52,182 nucleotides of DNA from an uncultured Pirellulaceae bacterium (GTDB taxonomy: Bacteria > Planctomycetota > Planctomycetia > Pirellulales > Pirellulaceae), in assembly GCA_938040995.1 (NCBI GenBank), contig CALHZT010000225.1, positions 1-52,182 of the forward strand, in the 5' to 3' direction. Both the position numbers and the translations under genes were made by a program. This document shows positions 16,679-26,070 of this stretch, in pieces (positions within the stretch are counted from its first letter, which is position 1; each line of letters begins with the position of its first letter). The notes beneath the pieces are model-generated. The model worked only from the letters and a program-made list of their open reading frames with translations. It had not been told where the DNA came from and did not search any database.

Positions 16679-17378
16679 GCACCGGGCTCGCGGATTCTCT
16701 CACCGCGACTGCAGCTCCAAGCTCTTCCCTGGCTTTCAACTCGAGAGCATCCATCTCCCGCTGAATCAGCACCCGATACGACTCGAGCTCATCACGATCA
16801 ATATCGGGCGGTATCCTGATCGGATCACCAGCAAGAAAGATCGCGCGGGAAAACGGCTTGGGAATCACCTGCGTCGTCCAGCTACCCTGAATCTCCCACG
16901 CATTGGCACAAACGAATGCCGTTGGCACGATCGGATTGCCAGTACGTGACGAGATATAAACGATGCCTTTGCTCAGCACCCGTCGCGGCCCTCGAGGTCC
17001 ATCGGGGGTAATGATGATGTCGCTTGACCGGGCAGTCTCCAGCAGCCGCCTGGCGGCTTTACCGCCGCCTCGGCCGGTTGAACCTCGAATGGCTTTTACG
17101 TGGATCGTACGCATCGTACTTTCCACGAACGATCCATCACGATGTTGGCTTGTTAAAGCAACGGTATTGGTATGTTTACCCCCGAACGCCGCAAGAAGCG
17201 CCAGATCGTGCCATACTGAGTAGATGAAGCGTTGCTGACTGGCTTCATGGTCCGCACCATACGGTTGCACATCGGAAGGCGCGATGACGGTCTTGTTCAA
17301 GGTTGCAAAAAGCAGCTTGAACGCTCTTCCACTCAAGCTACCAGCAAATCGAATGAGGGCAGGATTTCTTAATCGCAT
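16665..17378 (-). CDS. DUF374 lysophospholipid acyltransferase family protein
   Basis: A 237-residue protein of the DUF374 branch of lysophospholipid acyltransferases. Motifs: SVWHDLALLAAFGG (the His-Asp of the acyltransferase site, about 53-66), SQHRDGSFVE, RGSTGRGGGKAARRLL and TPDGPRGPRR (about 129-138). These proteins are thought to acylate lipid A-type or polysaccharide lipid intermediates at the inner membrane. I chose ATG 17378 over the TTG 29 codons upstream because the homologous part begins there. It runs against the polysaccharide block and its end overlaps the GT39-like gene. Confidence 0.85.
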   Translation of the reverse strand: MRLRNPALIRFAGSLSGRAFKLLFATLNKTVIAPSDVQPYGADHEASQQRFIYSVWHDLALLAAFGGKHTNTVALTSQHRDGSFVESTMRTIHVKAIRGSTGRGGGKAARRLLETARSSDIIITPDGPRGPRRVLSKGIVYISSRTGNPIVPTAFVCANAWEIQGSWTTQVIPKPFSRAIFLAGDPIRIPPDIDRDELESYRVLIQREMDALELKAREELGAAVAVRESASPVLNRC

Positions 17379-17632
17379 TGAATTTCCAAGCCAAAAATGT
17401 AAGCATATCGGTCGCCTTTGAAGTGCGATAACTATAGGAATTTGGCGCCGACGAGTCAGGATCAATAATCCCTACAAAATGCCATGCACCAACGCCGTAG
17501 CCTGAGGCAGGCAACAGCCACATACGTCACAACATCTCCCCCAAAACCGACTGCCTCGAATGCTGGCATCTTCCAGTTTCGCATAGTCTATTCACACTGA
17601 ATTCCCACTGAACCCGACGAGTCGTCTACCTG

Positions 17633-18487
17633 ATGCGGATCACGTCAATCAATTCGGAGCCGATTGAAGAGTACCTGTACCTCAATGTCACGCCCCGACC
17701 GGAGAGCCGCATTATTCAGTCGACATTGCCAGTGCTCAAAGCCACGGTAGATCAACTGCCGGATGAACTGGACGCGATCATTGCCACTTCGGATCTTCAG
17801 GGGCGAGAACGAATCAGGGACTGTGAGTCGCTACCGATCAAGCTTATTGGCGAAGTCATTCCCGCCAGGCTTGCCCGTTGGCTAACGCAGGAAGGTTATT
17901 CATGCGATCGTATTGGCATCGTTCTCGCCGGTGATTTTTATGCCGCACCTGACCTGCAAAAACGCGGCGCAACGGGCGACATCACCTCCGTATGGCAAGC
18001 GTTTGAAAATGAATTTCGCTGGGTTGTTGGAGTCGGTGGCAATCATGACATGTTTGGCGACGAACAGAACCTTCGTCCTCCCGCGTCGCCGCGTGCTCAC
18101 TTCCTCGGCTCGGAACGAGTCAATCTGGATGGTATTGAGATTGCAGGATTGTCGGGGATCGTTGGAAATCCAAAGAAGAATTTCCGAATAAAGAAACGCG
18201 ACTACCTCGAGAGACTGACCAATTTGCTTGGATCGCCGACGGATCTATTGCTGACGCATGACGGACCAGATATCGAACACCTGGGACTTCGCGGCACACC
18301 CGAGATTCGTGAGCTACTTTCGCGACTTCGACCGCCGCTTGTCATTCGTGGCCACAAGTTCTGGGAGCAACCTCTCGCCGAGATTGCAGGCGGCACGCAG
18401 ATTCTCAATGTCGATTCCAGAATCGTGATGCTGACACCTGAAGATAGCGTAGAAGCTATTTCAAAACCTGAGTCCGGAAGTTTGTAG
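17633..18487 (+). CDS. Calcineurin-like metallophosphoesterase
   Basis: A 284-residue protein with the metal-site motifs of the calcineurin-like phosphoesterase fold: IATSDLQG (about 49-56), AGDFY (about 99-103), GVGGNHDMFG (about 137-146), LLLTHDGP (about 205-212) and VIRGHKFW (about 237-244). The first motif, normally DxH, is DLQ, so one metal ligand may be missing or supplied elsewhere. Substrate unknown. Its last 11 codons and stop (from 18452) lie within a copy of an interspersed repeat that is also present near 35.6-36.0 kb, so the C-terminal tail seems to come from repeat insertion. Confidence 0.85.
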   Translation: MRITSINSEPIEEYLYLNVTPRPESRIIQSTLPVLKATVDQLPDELDAIIATSDLQGRERIRDCESLPIKLIGEVIPARLARWLTQEGYSCDRIGIVLAGDFYAAPDLQKRGATGDITSVWQAFENEFRWVVGVGGNHDMFGDEQNLRPPASPRAHFLGSERVNLDGIEIAGLSGIVGNPKKNFRIKKRDYLERLTNLLGSPTDLLLTHDGPDIEHLGLRGTPEIRELLSRLRPPLVIRGHKFWEQPLAEIAGGTQILNVDSRIVMLTPEDSVEAISKPESGSL

Positions 18488-18521
18488 AAAAGCTTTAGGC
18501 CAGTACTGCTTAAACGATTTG
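18452..18521 (+). repeat. Partial copy of the 35.6-36.0 kb foldback element
   Basis: GAAGCTATTTCAAAACCTGA... at 18452-18487 matches the reverse complement of about 35925-35959 with one mismatch, and weaker likeness (TTAGGCC, CAGTACTGCT) continues to about 18521. Only one arm of the element is present here. Confidence 0.75.
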
Positions 18522-18530
18522 AATTCACAG

Positions 18531-18609
18531 GTAGTGGATCTTGTCAAAGATCCCTCAGCCGTCCGCAAAAAAAGCTAATGCTGCAAGGATCTTTAACAAG
18601 ATCCACTAC
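18531..18609. repeat. Inverted repeat with 23-base arms
   Basis: GTAGTGGATCTTGTCAAAGA (start of 18531-18553) pairs with 18587-18609 with a single mismatch around a 33-base loop. It directly follows the repeat at the end of the phosphoesterase gene. It may act as a bidirectional terminator between converging genes, but no T-run is present. Confidence 0.65.
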
Positions 18610-18719
18610 GAACCATCCGGCCGTCATCCCGTGAGGTTTTGATCTGGTCCCACTCTCTGCGTGCAGTCGCCTGGAAAGGCCGACGGCGACAGACTACTTC
18701 GATCAGGCATCACCCAATT

Positions 18720-18741
18720 GCCGACTTGCAATGCAGTCGGC
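18720..18741 (-). terminator. Candidate terminator of the minus-strand polysaccharide operon
   Basis: GCCGACT and AGTCGGC form a 7-bp stem with an 8-base loop, 7 bases past the end of the WecB/TagA gene on the minus strand. Only a short AATT follows, so it is weak as an intrinsic terminator. Confidence 0.4.
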
Positions 18742-18748
18742 GATTCGT

Positions 18749-19558
18749 TCAACCATAAAGACATTCAGTCGTCGGTGGAGTCGTCGACGTAGTGTCAGGG
18801 CATCGCAGCCTGAGAAACTGCAATGCGACCATTGAAACGTACAGTGGATTCAACACCATATAACGCGTAAAGAGTCTTTTGGGTTCTCGCGTAAATCGGA
18901 AGAGCCATTCCAGACCACGATCCTGCATCCAGGCAGGAGCCTGTTCCAGGCAGCCGGCATGGAACGCGAATGCTGCTCCGACGGCCAACAACGGCATTCC
19001 AAGCGCGTCGCGGAATTCATACGCAAAAATTTCCTGCCGTGGACAGCCCAGTCCGACGAAGGTGATGTGGGCACCACTCGACTTGACGTCGTCGATCAGT
19101 GCCTGCTTTTCTTCATCACTCTTCATCTGACGAAACAGGGAAGGCCGCATGCCCGCGATTTTGAGTTTTGGGAATTTCTTCAGCAGTGATTCTTTCAGCT
19201 TTTCCAGCATCGCGGAATCAGATCCAAGCAGGAAAATCGAAAGGCCTTCTTTTTCGGCAGCCGCACACGTCTTGAGCATTAACGTCGGTCCGTAGACTCG
19301 ATCGGGGAGCTTTGCCTTGTGAATTCCGTTGAGCGCCCAGCGAACTGGTTGGCCATCCGGCACGATCAGATCAAACTTGTTCAACCGGTGACGATGCGTG
19401 TTGTCCAACGCCCCAGTCATCACGCCATGAACAGCAAGCGCAGTCACGCTCAGCGGCTGCCTGGCGGATCCAGCCGCAATAATTTTTCCGACAGCGGCTT
19501 CGTAGTCGACGGCGTCGACGAGTATGCCAAGTATGTTATGTTTTCCGTGATCAATCAT
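18749..19558 (-). CDS. WecB/TagA/CpsF family glycosyltransferase (GT26)
   Basis: A 269-residue enzyme that normally adds a ManNAc, ManNAcA or similar residue to a polyprenyl-linked sugar, typically the second sugar of the unit. It shows VTALAVHGVMTG, FDLIVPDGQPVRWALN (about 63-78), LPDRVYGPTLM (about 84-94), IFLLGSD, and the family block GLGCPRQEIF (about 168-177) plus GAAFAFHAG. The C-terminal RGLEWLFRFTREPKRL is the membrane-contacting tail. It is the last gene of the eight-gene minus operon and begins 1 base after the epimerase gene stops. Confidence 0.93.
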   Translation of the reverse strand: MIDHGKHNILGILVDAVDYEAAVGKIIAAGSARQPLSVTALAVHGVMTGALDNTHRHRLNKFDLIVPDGQPVRWALNGIHKAKLPDRVYGPTLMLKTCAAAEKEGLSIFLLGSDSAMLEKLKESLLKKFPKLKIAGMRPSLFRQMKSDEEKQALIDDVKSSGAHITFVGLGCPRQEIFAYEFRDALGMPLLAVGAAFAFHAGCLEQAPAWMQDRGLEWLFRFTREPKRLFTRYMVLNPLYVSMVALQFLRLRCPDTTSTTPPTTECLYG

Positions 19559-19559
19559 T

Positions 19560-20639
19560 TCAGGACGTTTCAGCTTTTGCCCATCGTTCTACGTTCTGAT
19601 CGTGGATCTCCTGCAGAATCTCTGGAACGTTGTATTTCAGTTCGTAATCTGGATAGTCGGCTTTGAATCGACCGATATCACTCACCCACCACATATGGTC
19701 ACCGGCCCGGTTATCATCCGAGTACTCCCAGTTCATTTTCTTGCCGCTAATTTTTTCGCACAACGAGATGGCTTCCAGCATCGAGCAATTACTGTGGCGG
19801 CTGCCACCGATGTTGTAGACCGCCGAGCAGCGAGGGTTTTGCAGAAACGCATCGAACGCCCGCACAAGATCGTGGCTGTGGATGTTGTCGCGAACCTGCT
19901 TTCCCTTGTACCCAAATACCGTGTACTTCGTGCCGGTCATTGCACACTTCATCAGGTACGAAAGAAATCCGTGCAACTGCGTGCCAGAATGCCCCGGTCC
20001 CGTCAGACACCCGCCTCGAAAACATGCAGTCGGCATATCGAAATACCGACCGTACTCCTGAACGAGGATGTCGGCTGCGACTTTGGATGCACCAAACAGG
20101 CTGTGCATACACTGGTCGAGCGGCATGTCTTCGCGAATGCCATCATTGTAGGTGTGCGATGGATCAATTTCCCAACGTGTTTCCTGCTCGACAAGCGGCA
20201 GAGAGTTCGGCCGATCGCCGTAAACCTTGTTCGTCGACGTGAATACAAACACGCCGTTCGGTGCCGACTGCCTCGTCGCTTCCAGCAAGTTCAGCGTGCC
20301 ATTCGCATTCACCGAAAAGTCGGTCTTTGGTTCTCTTGCAGCCCAGTCATGAGACGGTTGGGCCGCCGTATGGAGAATCAGTGAAATATCACTTCCGTAC
20401 TTCTGAAAAAGTCCATCGACCGCGTCGTCGTCGCGTATATCAACGCTTTCGTGAATGTACTTTTGGCCGTGCGTCGCAGTCAGTCGATCGCGGTTCCAGG
20501 CCGTTGACGCTTCTTCGCCAAAGAACCGGCTGCGCATATCGTTGTCGATGCCAACGACCGTCAGTCCCTTCTCAATAAAGTGGCCGACCGCTTCCGAGCC
20601 AATCAGGCCCGCCGATCCGGTAATGATCGCGACACTCAT
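19560..20639 (-). CDS. NAD-dependent nucleotide-sugar epimerase (extended SDR, CDP-paratose 2-epimerase-like)
   Basis: A 359-residue extended short-chain dehydrogenase. The nucleotide-binding motif is [12 protein letters not shown] (residues 7-18), followed by [39 protein letters not shown] and a C-terminal [18 protein letters not shown]. The position of the catalytic Tyr in the YxxxK motif reads SLFGASK, so Tyr is replaced by Phe while Lys is kept. The general resemblance is to RfbE-type CDP-tyvelose/paratose 2-epimerases and UDP-glucose 4-epimerases; the substrate is not determined. It starts at ATG 20639 and is separated by about 80 bases from the GT4 gene upstream in the same operon. Confidence 0.88.
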   Translation of the reverse strand: MSVAIITGSAGLIGSEAVGHFIEKGLTVVGIDNDMRSRFFGEEASTAWNRDRLTATHGQKYIHESVDIRDDDAVDGLFQKYGSDISLILHTAAQPSHDWAAREPKTDFSVNANGTLNLLEATRQSAPNGVFVFTSTNKVYGDRPNSLPLVEQETRWEIDPSHTYNDGIREDMPLDQCMHSLFGASKVAADILVQEYGRYFDMPTACFRGGCLTGPGHSGTQLHGFLSYLMKCAMTGTKYTVFGYKGKQVRDNIHSHDLVRAFDAFLQNPRCSAVYNIGGSRHSNCSMLEAISLCEKISGKKMNWEYSDDNRAGDHMWWVSDIGRFKADYPDYELKYNVPEILQEIHDQNVERWAKAETS

Positions 20640-20720
20640 CTTAGTTCACCTTGTTGTTCCCGGCGTGTTTCGCCGATGGATTGTTTGTGCAATTGTCTTG
20701 TAATCTGAATGGCACAGGAA

Positions 20721-21890
20721 TCAATAACATTCCTGCAATTCTTCCTTCTTTGCGCCAGCGATCTCAAGAAAAATCGACTGGACATCGTTTACGTGCCGCT
20801 CAGTGGTGTAGTTTTTGAGATAGCTGGCACGGCCAGCCTCTCCCATCTGTTCCCGCAGCGCGGGGTCATCACAGAGAGCCTTCAAATGTTCCGCGATGGC
20901 GGCTACGTCACGAGTCTCTGTCAGAAACCCGGTCGATCCGTGCTCCACCATCGTCTGGATGCCGCGCCACCGTGTTGCCACGACTGGCAGCTTGAAACAC
21001 ATCGCCTCAAGAATGACACATGGAAAGGACTCGCTTGGATAGTAACTTGGGAAGCAGAACAGATCGGCTGTCGCTAACAGCCTGAACTTGTCATCACCAA
21101 GCACCTGTCCATGAACAATGACGTTGTCCGTTAACGCCTGTTCTTCCACCGTTTGCCTGATCTGTTCTTCGAATGCTGACGGCTGAAAGCTGCCTGCGAC
21201 ATCAAGCTGAAAATCGCTGCCCATTTTTTTCAATTGGCCGCACGCTTTCAACAAATCGAGAATCCCTTTCTCTTCGCAAAGAGTACCCATGTAAAACATG
21301 CGGACTTTGCCATCTTTCTGGGGCGTAACCAATGATGAGAATCGGAGGAAGTCATCGTCCGATGACTCGGGAACTACGAACTCCCGTTGCGCTTCGAGAC
21401 CAGCGGCATCGTCCGTCGAGAAATTCGACAGCTTTACAACCGCCGAAGGCCGAAAGTACGCCCATCGACACAATTGCCGGACGATCGGATTGAGCTTGGG
21501 GATCATTTCGGACACGCCAGCAGCATGCATGTGAAAGATCGTGTTCCGGAACAACCACCTGGTGGAAAGCAGAATCACCAGATCCCGATAGATCGAGATC
21601 TTTTTCGGGCCGGATGGCGGATAGTACAGCGTTTCAATACCGTGCCGAAACTTGTAGAAGTAAATCTGGACAATCACGGAAAACAGATGCAACACTTTCC
21701 CCATTCTAAAAATCCCGACTTCGTCATTCTCTTTTGAGAATGCCATTCGCACGGGATGCAAATGCACGTGAGGAAGATTCGCATCGAGCAGGCGCTGCGC
21801 CATAATCGACTGACCATGAAACGGTGGAGGCGTTTGGCCGACAAACAGGATATGCGGTTTCCGGTCTGGAGAAGTCGGTGGGCGATTCAT
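20721..21890 (-). CDS. Family 4 glycosyltransferase
   Basis: A 389-residue GT-B enzyme. The N-terminus has HILFVGQTPPPFHGQS, typical of GT4 acceptor domains, and the C-terminal half shows FYMGTLCEEKGILDLLKA and the donor-site EX7E motif, ESFPCVILE, followed by KLPVVATRWRG. I chose ATG 21890 (preceded by AGG) over a start 23 codons upstream because that extension lies inside the Wzy-type gene. The start is 4 bases from the stop of that gene. Confidence 0.93.
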   Translation of the reverse strand: MNRPPTSPDRKPHILFVGQTPPPFHGQSIMAQRLLDANLPHVHLHPVRMAFSKENDEVGIFRMGKVLHLFSVIVQIYFYKFRHGIETLYYPPSGPKKISIYRDLVILLSTRWLFRNTIFHMHAAGVSEMIPKLNPIVRQLCRWAYFRPSAVVKLSNFSTDDAAGLEAQREFVVPESSDDDFLRFSSLVTPQKDGKVRMFYMGTLCEEKGILDLLKACGQLKKMGSDFQLDVAGSFQPSAFEEQIRQTVEEQALTDNVIVHGQVLGDDKFRLLATADLFCFPSYYPSESFPCVILEAMCFKLPVVATRWRGIQTMVEHGSTGFLTETRDVAAIAEHLKALCDDPALREQMGEAGRASYLKNYTTERHVNDVQSIFLEIAGAKKEELQECY

Positions 21891-21894
21891 CAAC

Positions 21895-23286
21895 CTAGGC
21901 TCCCACTTGCTGCAATTGCTGATCGCTTGCCATGGATGCGCGAACTCTCTCCTCGGCAACGACTTCTTTCAGGCGAGGCTCCCAATTCAACCGAAACAAC
22001 ATCGTCATCAGTACAAAAGTTGGAAACAGCGGCATCTTGAATAGCGACTCGCCAAACCCGTGCAAAAGAACCAGCACGAGAAGTCCCGTCGTAAACGCAG
22101 CACCGCGATCACCCGTCGCAAAGAATCTGCGAGTCGAAGAAACCAGTCCCGCCAGGAACAATGACAGGTAAAAAAACAGGCCAACAAGTCCACCATCCAG
22201 AAGAACGTCCAGATACATGTTATGCCCGTGCGGAATTTCCCACTTTAGCAACTCGCTGAGATATTCGACCCTTTCCCCTGTCCAGAAACCGAGGTACCCA
22301 TGGCCAATGACTGGACTATCTGCAATCGAATCGCCAAGCTCGTCCCATAATGGCAAGCGTCCCGTTAGCGTTGTCACATCGTCTTTTCGCCCCATCGCAG
22401 CGGCGGTACCGACTTTTCCCTTGAGTTGATTTCCTACCAGATTCATAGTCAGCCCGGCGGCCGCCATAAAGAACAGAACGCAAGCCAGCAACGGAACCCG
22501 CAGGCGTGGGCTCACGTGAATGATGCCGATAATGGCGAGCCCCAATAGAGTTGCGGCCATTGAAGTCCGCGATTTTGCGAGAAGCAGAAACGTCGCCCCG
22601 ATGCAAAACGCGGCGATTGCGGTCCACGACACACTTCTGCCTTTTCGAAACACGAAGATGCTTGAACAAAGGCAGATGATGGCTGCGTAGACCGAATTGG
22701 TGTTAGGGTGAGTCGTGCCCGTAAACCTGTATTCGCTTGATGTAAGGCGCAAGCCTCCGTGAACGAACTCGGCAATAACTCCCCAGAAGAGATAACAAAT
22801 ACAGACAATCATGAAACGAATCGCAAGCTGCTCCATATTTAATGGCCGGGAAATCCCAAAGGCGGTCGCCAGAAACACCGAGAGAACCGCGAGCTTGTAG
22901 GCAGTCGCCGCCGGTGATACCGACCATGCAACCGACAGATAGAGCCAGCCAAAATAACCCATCATGGTGACCAGCAAGAGCGAAACGCGAAGCTTTGGCT
23001 TGCTGACGCATACCAATCCAACGAGCCCGAACACGCAAAGCGCCACACGCCAGCTACTCGACCCTGCGTTTACGGTTTCCATCCGGTCGGCAGTCCGATT
23101 CGCCGTACCGTCGTAAATGCCAAACACATGCTCGTTGTACTGACTGGCGGTCCAGTTGTGGTCAATTGCGTAGAACCCAAACATAATCATCGGCACCGCG
23201 AGAGTCGCGTACAGCCGCCAAGTAAACTTCGGTCGCACCTGCTGCTCTTCCAGCATGGCGTCGGACTGTTGATCAAGATCGTTCAT
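21895..23286 (-). CDS. O-antigen ligase/polymerase family protein (Wzy_C)
   Basis: A 463-residue membrane protein with about 10-12 hydrophobic helices. It has the Wzy_C/WaaL-type periplasmic segment: FTGTTHPNTNSVYAA, LLLAKSRTSM (about 237-246), LTGRLPLWDE (about 312-321), GHGYLGFW and WEIPHGHNMYLDVLLDGGLVG (histidines and Arg thought to be catalytic in the family). With the flippase next door it probably polymerises lipid-linked repeat units on the outer face of the inner membrane. Its start overlaps the Wzx stop by four bases (ATGA). Confidence 0.9.
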   Translation of the reverse strand: MNDLDQQSDAMLEEQQVRPKFTWRLYATLAVPMIMFGFYAIDHNWTASQYNEHVFGIYDGTANRTADRMETVNAGSSSWRVALCVFGLVGLVCVSKPKLRVSLLLVTMMGYFGWLYLSVAWSVSPAATAYKLAVLSVFLATAFGISRPLNMEQLAIRFMIVCICYLFWGVIAEFVHGGLRLTSSEYRFTGTTHPNTNSVYAAIICLCSSIFVFRKGRSVSWTAIAAFCIGATFLLLAKSRTSMAATLLGLAIIGIIHVSPRLRVPLLACVLFFMAAAGLTMNLVGNQLKGKVGTAAAMGRKDDVTTLTGRLPLWDELGDSIADSPVIGHGYLGFWTGERVEYLSELLKWEIPHGHNMYLDVLLDGGLVGLFFYLSLFLAGLVSSTRRFFATGDRGAAFTTGLLVLVLLHGFGESLFKMPLFPTFVLMTMLFRLNWEPRLKEVVAEERVRASMASDQQLQQVGA

Positions 23287-24692
23287 TGAATGCCTCTCGC
23301 GGATGCATCTTTGCCATCGACCGCATTGTTCTTCGTGTCATTCGAATCCAGTTGCAGAATCAGCCGCAATAGCACCACTCCCGTGACGGTGGACACCGCG
23401 AGGCTGGCTCCTACGAGTGCGAGTGCCGCGCCTTCAAGTTGCCAAACGGGAATCAACACCCTCGCCAGTCCAACCGCTACAAGGAAGTACGCGACTTCTC
23501 CAAAGAAATAGCCGCGAGGTTTTCCCAGCGCTGCCAGTCCGTTTCCCCAGGCAATCGAAATACTCACGGCAAACATACTCAGGCAAAGATAAAAGACGAC
23601 CAGTCCATTGCCCGCGTACGCTGCCCCAAAGAAGGAAAGCATCCTGTCGCCAAGAAAGAACATCGCCAGCGAGACCGAACCAAGGAGGGCGCTGAATACA
23701 ACGACCGTTTCGAGCAGCGACCGAATGAGTGCCGGCTTGCCACCGGACTGAAAAGCCGCAATCGTCCGCGGGGCGAAAAGATTGTTGATCCCCATCACGA
23801 ACATCAGGGCGAAACCAGCAAGTGTCGTGCAAACGGTAAATGTCCCCACGGCGGCTTCGTCCATCAACCACGCAACAATCCACGGAATCAGATAAAGGCC
23901 ACTGATGCCGATGGAGCGCGCGGCAACCAGCCACTTTGAATATCCCCAACTCGTTTTCCAGTCGGATGAATATCGCGTCCGATCCATCCGGTACTTTTGA
24001 GGAGCAAGCCACAACCACGACACTGTCGGAACGAGACAAGCCAGCCCCAGCACGAGAATACATGACGAAATCGAAAGCACATTGAAGAAGTACAATGCTG
24101 CGATCCCGCCAATCTGCAGAACGCTGGTCGCACAGTCCACGGCGAGGCTAACGTCGTAACGAAAATGAGTCGAACAGACGGCTCGTACATGATCTCTCAG
24201 CAGCAGAAACGAACTCATGAGCCCAAACGTCAGCATGACGGGGCCCATCCCCGCTGGTTCGTTTGTGTAGTAGAAGAAAGCCGCCAGTCCCCATGCAACC
24301 AGTGTACAGCCGATGCCAAACATCCGCTGATGCATCACGCTGCTACCGAGCCACGTGGTCTTCTCCTGATCGGGACGGTGCGCGAATACCATGTACGGCG
24401 CCGACAACATTCTTTCCTGCGCGGTCCGCTGAAAACCAAAAATGGTCCAGCACAGTCCGAAGAGGCCCATTTCCGACTGAGAACACAACTTCGCAAGCAG
24501 AAACGTCGTCGCAAAATTTGTCGCACTCACGACGACTTGATCAAGCAACGCCAACGATCCTAAAGACGCAAGCCGGGCGAGGCCGCCCTGCCCTTTCGTA
24601 TTTTGTTCAGCGCTCGCCGGCTCTGACGACCCTGCGAAAGGATTTTCGGCGTCGGAGGCGTCTGTCTCAGCGGGTAGTGAATTCACAGCCAT
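23283..24692 (-). CDS. Wzx-type oligosaccharide flippase
   Basis: A 469-residue integral membrane protein of the MOP/polysaccharide-transport family, with about 12-14 hydrophobic helices spread over its length and a charged soluble N-terminal tail of about 40 residues (rich in Ser, Glu and Ala). It would flip undecaprenyl-linked units across the inner membrane. It is between the GT4-like gene (adjacent, no gap) and the Wzy-type gene (4-base overlap), so these three are surely co-translated. Confidence 0.88.
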   Translation of the reverse strand: MAVNSLPAETDASDAENPFAGSSEPASAEQNTKGQGGLARLASLGSLALLDQVVVSATNFATTFLLAKLCSQSEMGLFGLCWTIFGFQRTAQERMLSAPYMVFAHRPDQEKTTWLGSSVMHQRMFGIGCTLVAWGLAAFFYYTNEPAGMGPVMLTFGLMSSFLLLRDHVRAVCSTHFRYDVSLAVDCATSVLQIGGIAALYFFNVLSISSCILVLGLACLVPTVSWLWLAPQKYRMDRTRYSSDWKTSWGYSKWLVAARSIGISGLYLIPWIVAWLMDEAAVGTFTVCTTLAGFALMFVMGINNLFAPRTIAAFQSGGKPALIRSLLETVVVFSALLGSVSLAMFFLGDRMLSFFGAAYAGNGLVVFYLCLSMFAVSISIAWGNGLAALGKPRGYFFGEVAYFLVAVGLARVLIPVWQLEGAALALVGASLAVSTVTGVVLLRLILQLDSNDTKNNAVDGKDASARGIQ

Positions 24693-25943
24693 CTAACCAA
24701 CCAACCCGGACAGATCTGCGATTAACTGTTCCGTCGAATGCTGTTTTGCATAGCGACTTGCTTCCTGCTCTTCCATGACCGACGAGAGTTCGCAGGTTGC
24801 CAACTCGGTCAGCGCCGCTGCCATCGCCCGACTGTCGCCCGTATCAACGACCATTCCCAACTTGTGTTTTTCGGTGATCGCTCCCATCAATCCATAGTCA
24901 GAAGAAAGCACCGGCTTGCCGGCCACCGCCGCCCGAATCAGCGCGGAACTACTTCCCATGTGTCCCTGATAAGTCGCAAGAATCACGTCCGACAATCGAT
25001 AGTAGTGCTGAACCGAACCGGTGATCCACTCGTCCTTGAGGATAATCTGGACGGAGAGTTTTTCCTGAAGCGAACCGACAAGCGCATGTATTTCAGCTCG
25101 ATGCCCTTCGTTCAACCGACCAAGCAAAAGAATGCAAATCTTGCTGGCTGCCTCTTCCGGAATATGAACCAGGCATTCGAGAAGCTCCTGAATGCCCTTG
25201 CGGCGATCAAGCACACCCTGCAAACAGAAGATCCTTCTTCCCGGTTCGACGCCAAGGTCCCGGACAATTCGAGATTCATGCTGAATATCGCGAGCACCGC
25301 TATCGAACGAATCGGCGATGTGCCGAATTCGACAGACCGGCGAAAAATGTTCCTTGATGTAATCTGCAGCAATCTCATCCAGACAAAGAAGTGAACTCAG
25401 ACCCGGCTGCTTTACAACTCGACGAAGCACGACTTCCTTGCGTTTTGCGCGTAGCCATTCTTTCCATGTCTGCGTGTAATTCGCAAGCTTGTGATAATGA
25501 AAAGTCGGGCGAAAGTAGATCGCCGAAAATGGACATGGTGGCTTTTTGCCAAGCAGCATCGGCAACTGGTAAAAGTCAAAATACATTACCAGACCGTGAT
25601 CCGCTTCATATTCGCGAGCATACTTGCAGAAGAGCGGCCAGGCGTGGAAATAGCGGAGATAAGAAACCTTCTCCATCTTTGCCGACTCTTCGTCCGTAAG
25701 TGACACGATCGAGATTCGCTCCGGATCGAGCTCTGCGACTTGTTCCACCACATCGGCGTGCAAGCGAAAGAACTTTGGAGTCACCACGAAGCGCGCATCA
25801 ACTCCTGCAGCCAGAAAAGTCCTTGCGTACAACAGCACATAGTCGGCATGATGCCCTTCGACTTCGACTTCGATAGCCAGCACCCGGGGACGAGAAGCCG
25901 GCGCGGCCTTCGAGTCAGCTGCTTTTGAAATTACAGTGTTCAT
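24693..25943 (-). CDS. GT4-like glycosyltransferase
   Basis: A 416-residue GT-B protein. The N-terminal part has RVLAIEVEVEGHHADYVLLYA, with the GHH expected in acceptor domains. The C-terminal half has GRRIFCLQGVLDRRKGIQELLECL, LLLGRLNEGH, VILATYQGHMGSSSALIRAA and a donor-site region GKPVLSSDYGLMG. The EX7E motif is not clear, as the expected first Glu is replaced. ATG 25943 was preferred to a TTG 14 codons upstream. It ends right where the Wzx gene begins. Confidence 0.85.
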   Translation of the reverse strand: MNTVISKAADSKAAPASRPRVLAIEVEVEGHHADYVLLYARTFLAAGVDARFVVTPKFFRLHADVVEQVAELDPERISIVSLTDEESAKMEKVSYLRYFHAWPLFCKYAREYEADHGLVMYFDFYQLPMLLGKKPPCPFSAIYFRPTFHYHKLANYTQTWKEWLRAKRKEVVLRRVVKQPGLSSLLCLDEIAADYIKEHFSPVCRIRHIADSFDSGARDIQHESRIVRDLGVEPGRRIFCLQGVLDRRKGIQELLECLVHIPEEAASKICILLLGRLNEGHRAEIHALVGSLQEKLSVQIILKDEWITGSVQHYYRLSDVILATYQGHMGSSSALIRAAVAGKPVLSSDYGLMGAITEKHKLGMVVDTGDSRAMAAALTELATCELSSVMEEQEASRYAKQHSTEQLIADLSGLVG

Positions 25944-26070
25944 TGCACGGGGGATTGCGCGATCTGAGTTTGAAGTAAACGCCAATCCATCGAATCAAAT
26001 CAGCCGAAGCAGGCATCTTCGCCCGGCCAATCTGAAATTTTCCTGTTGCCTCGCAAGGCTTGACCGACCA

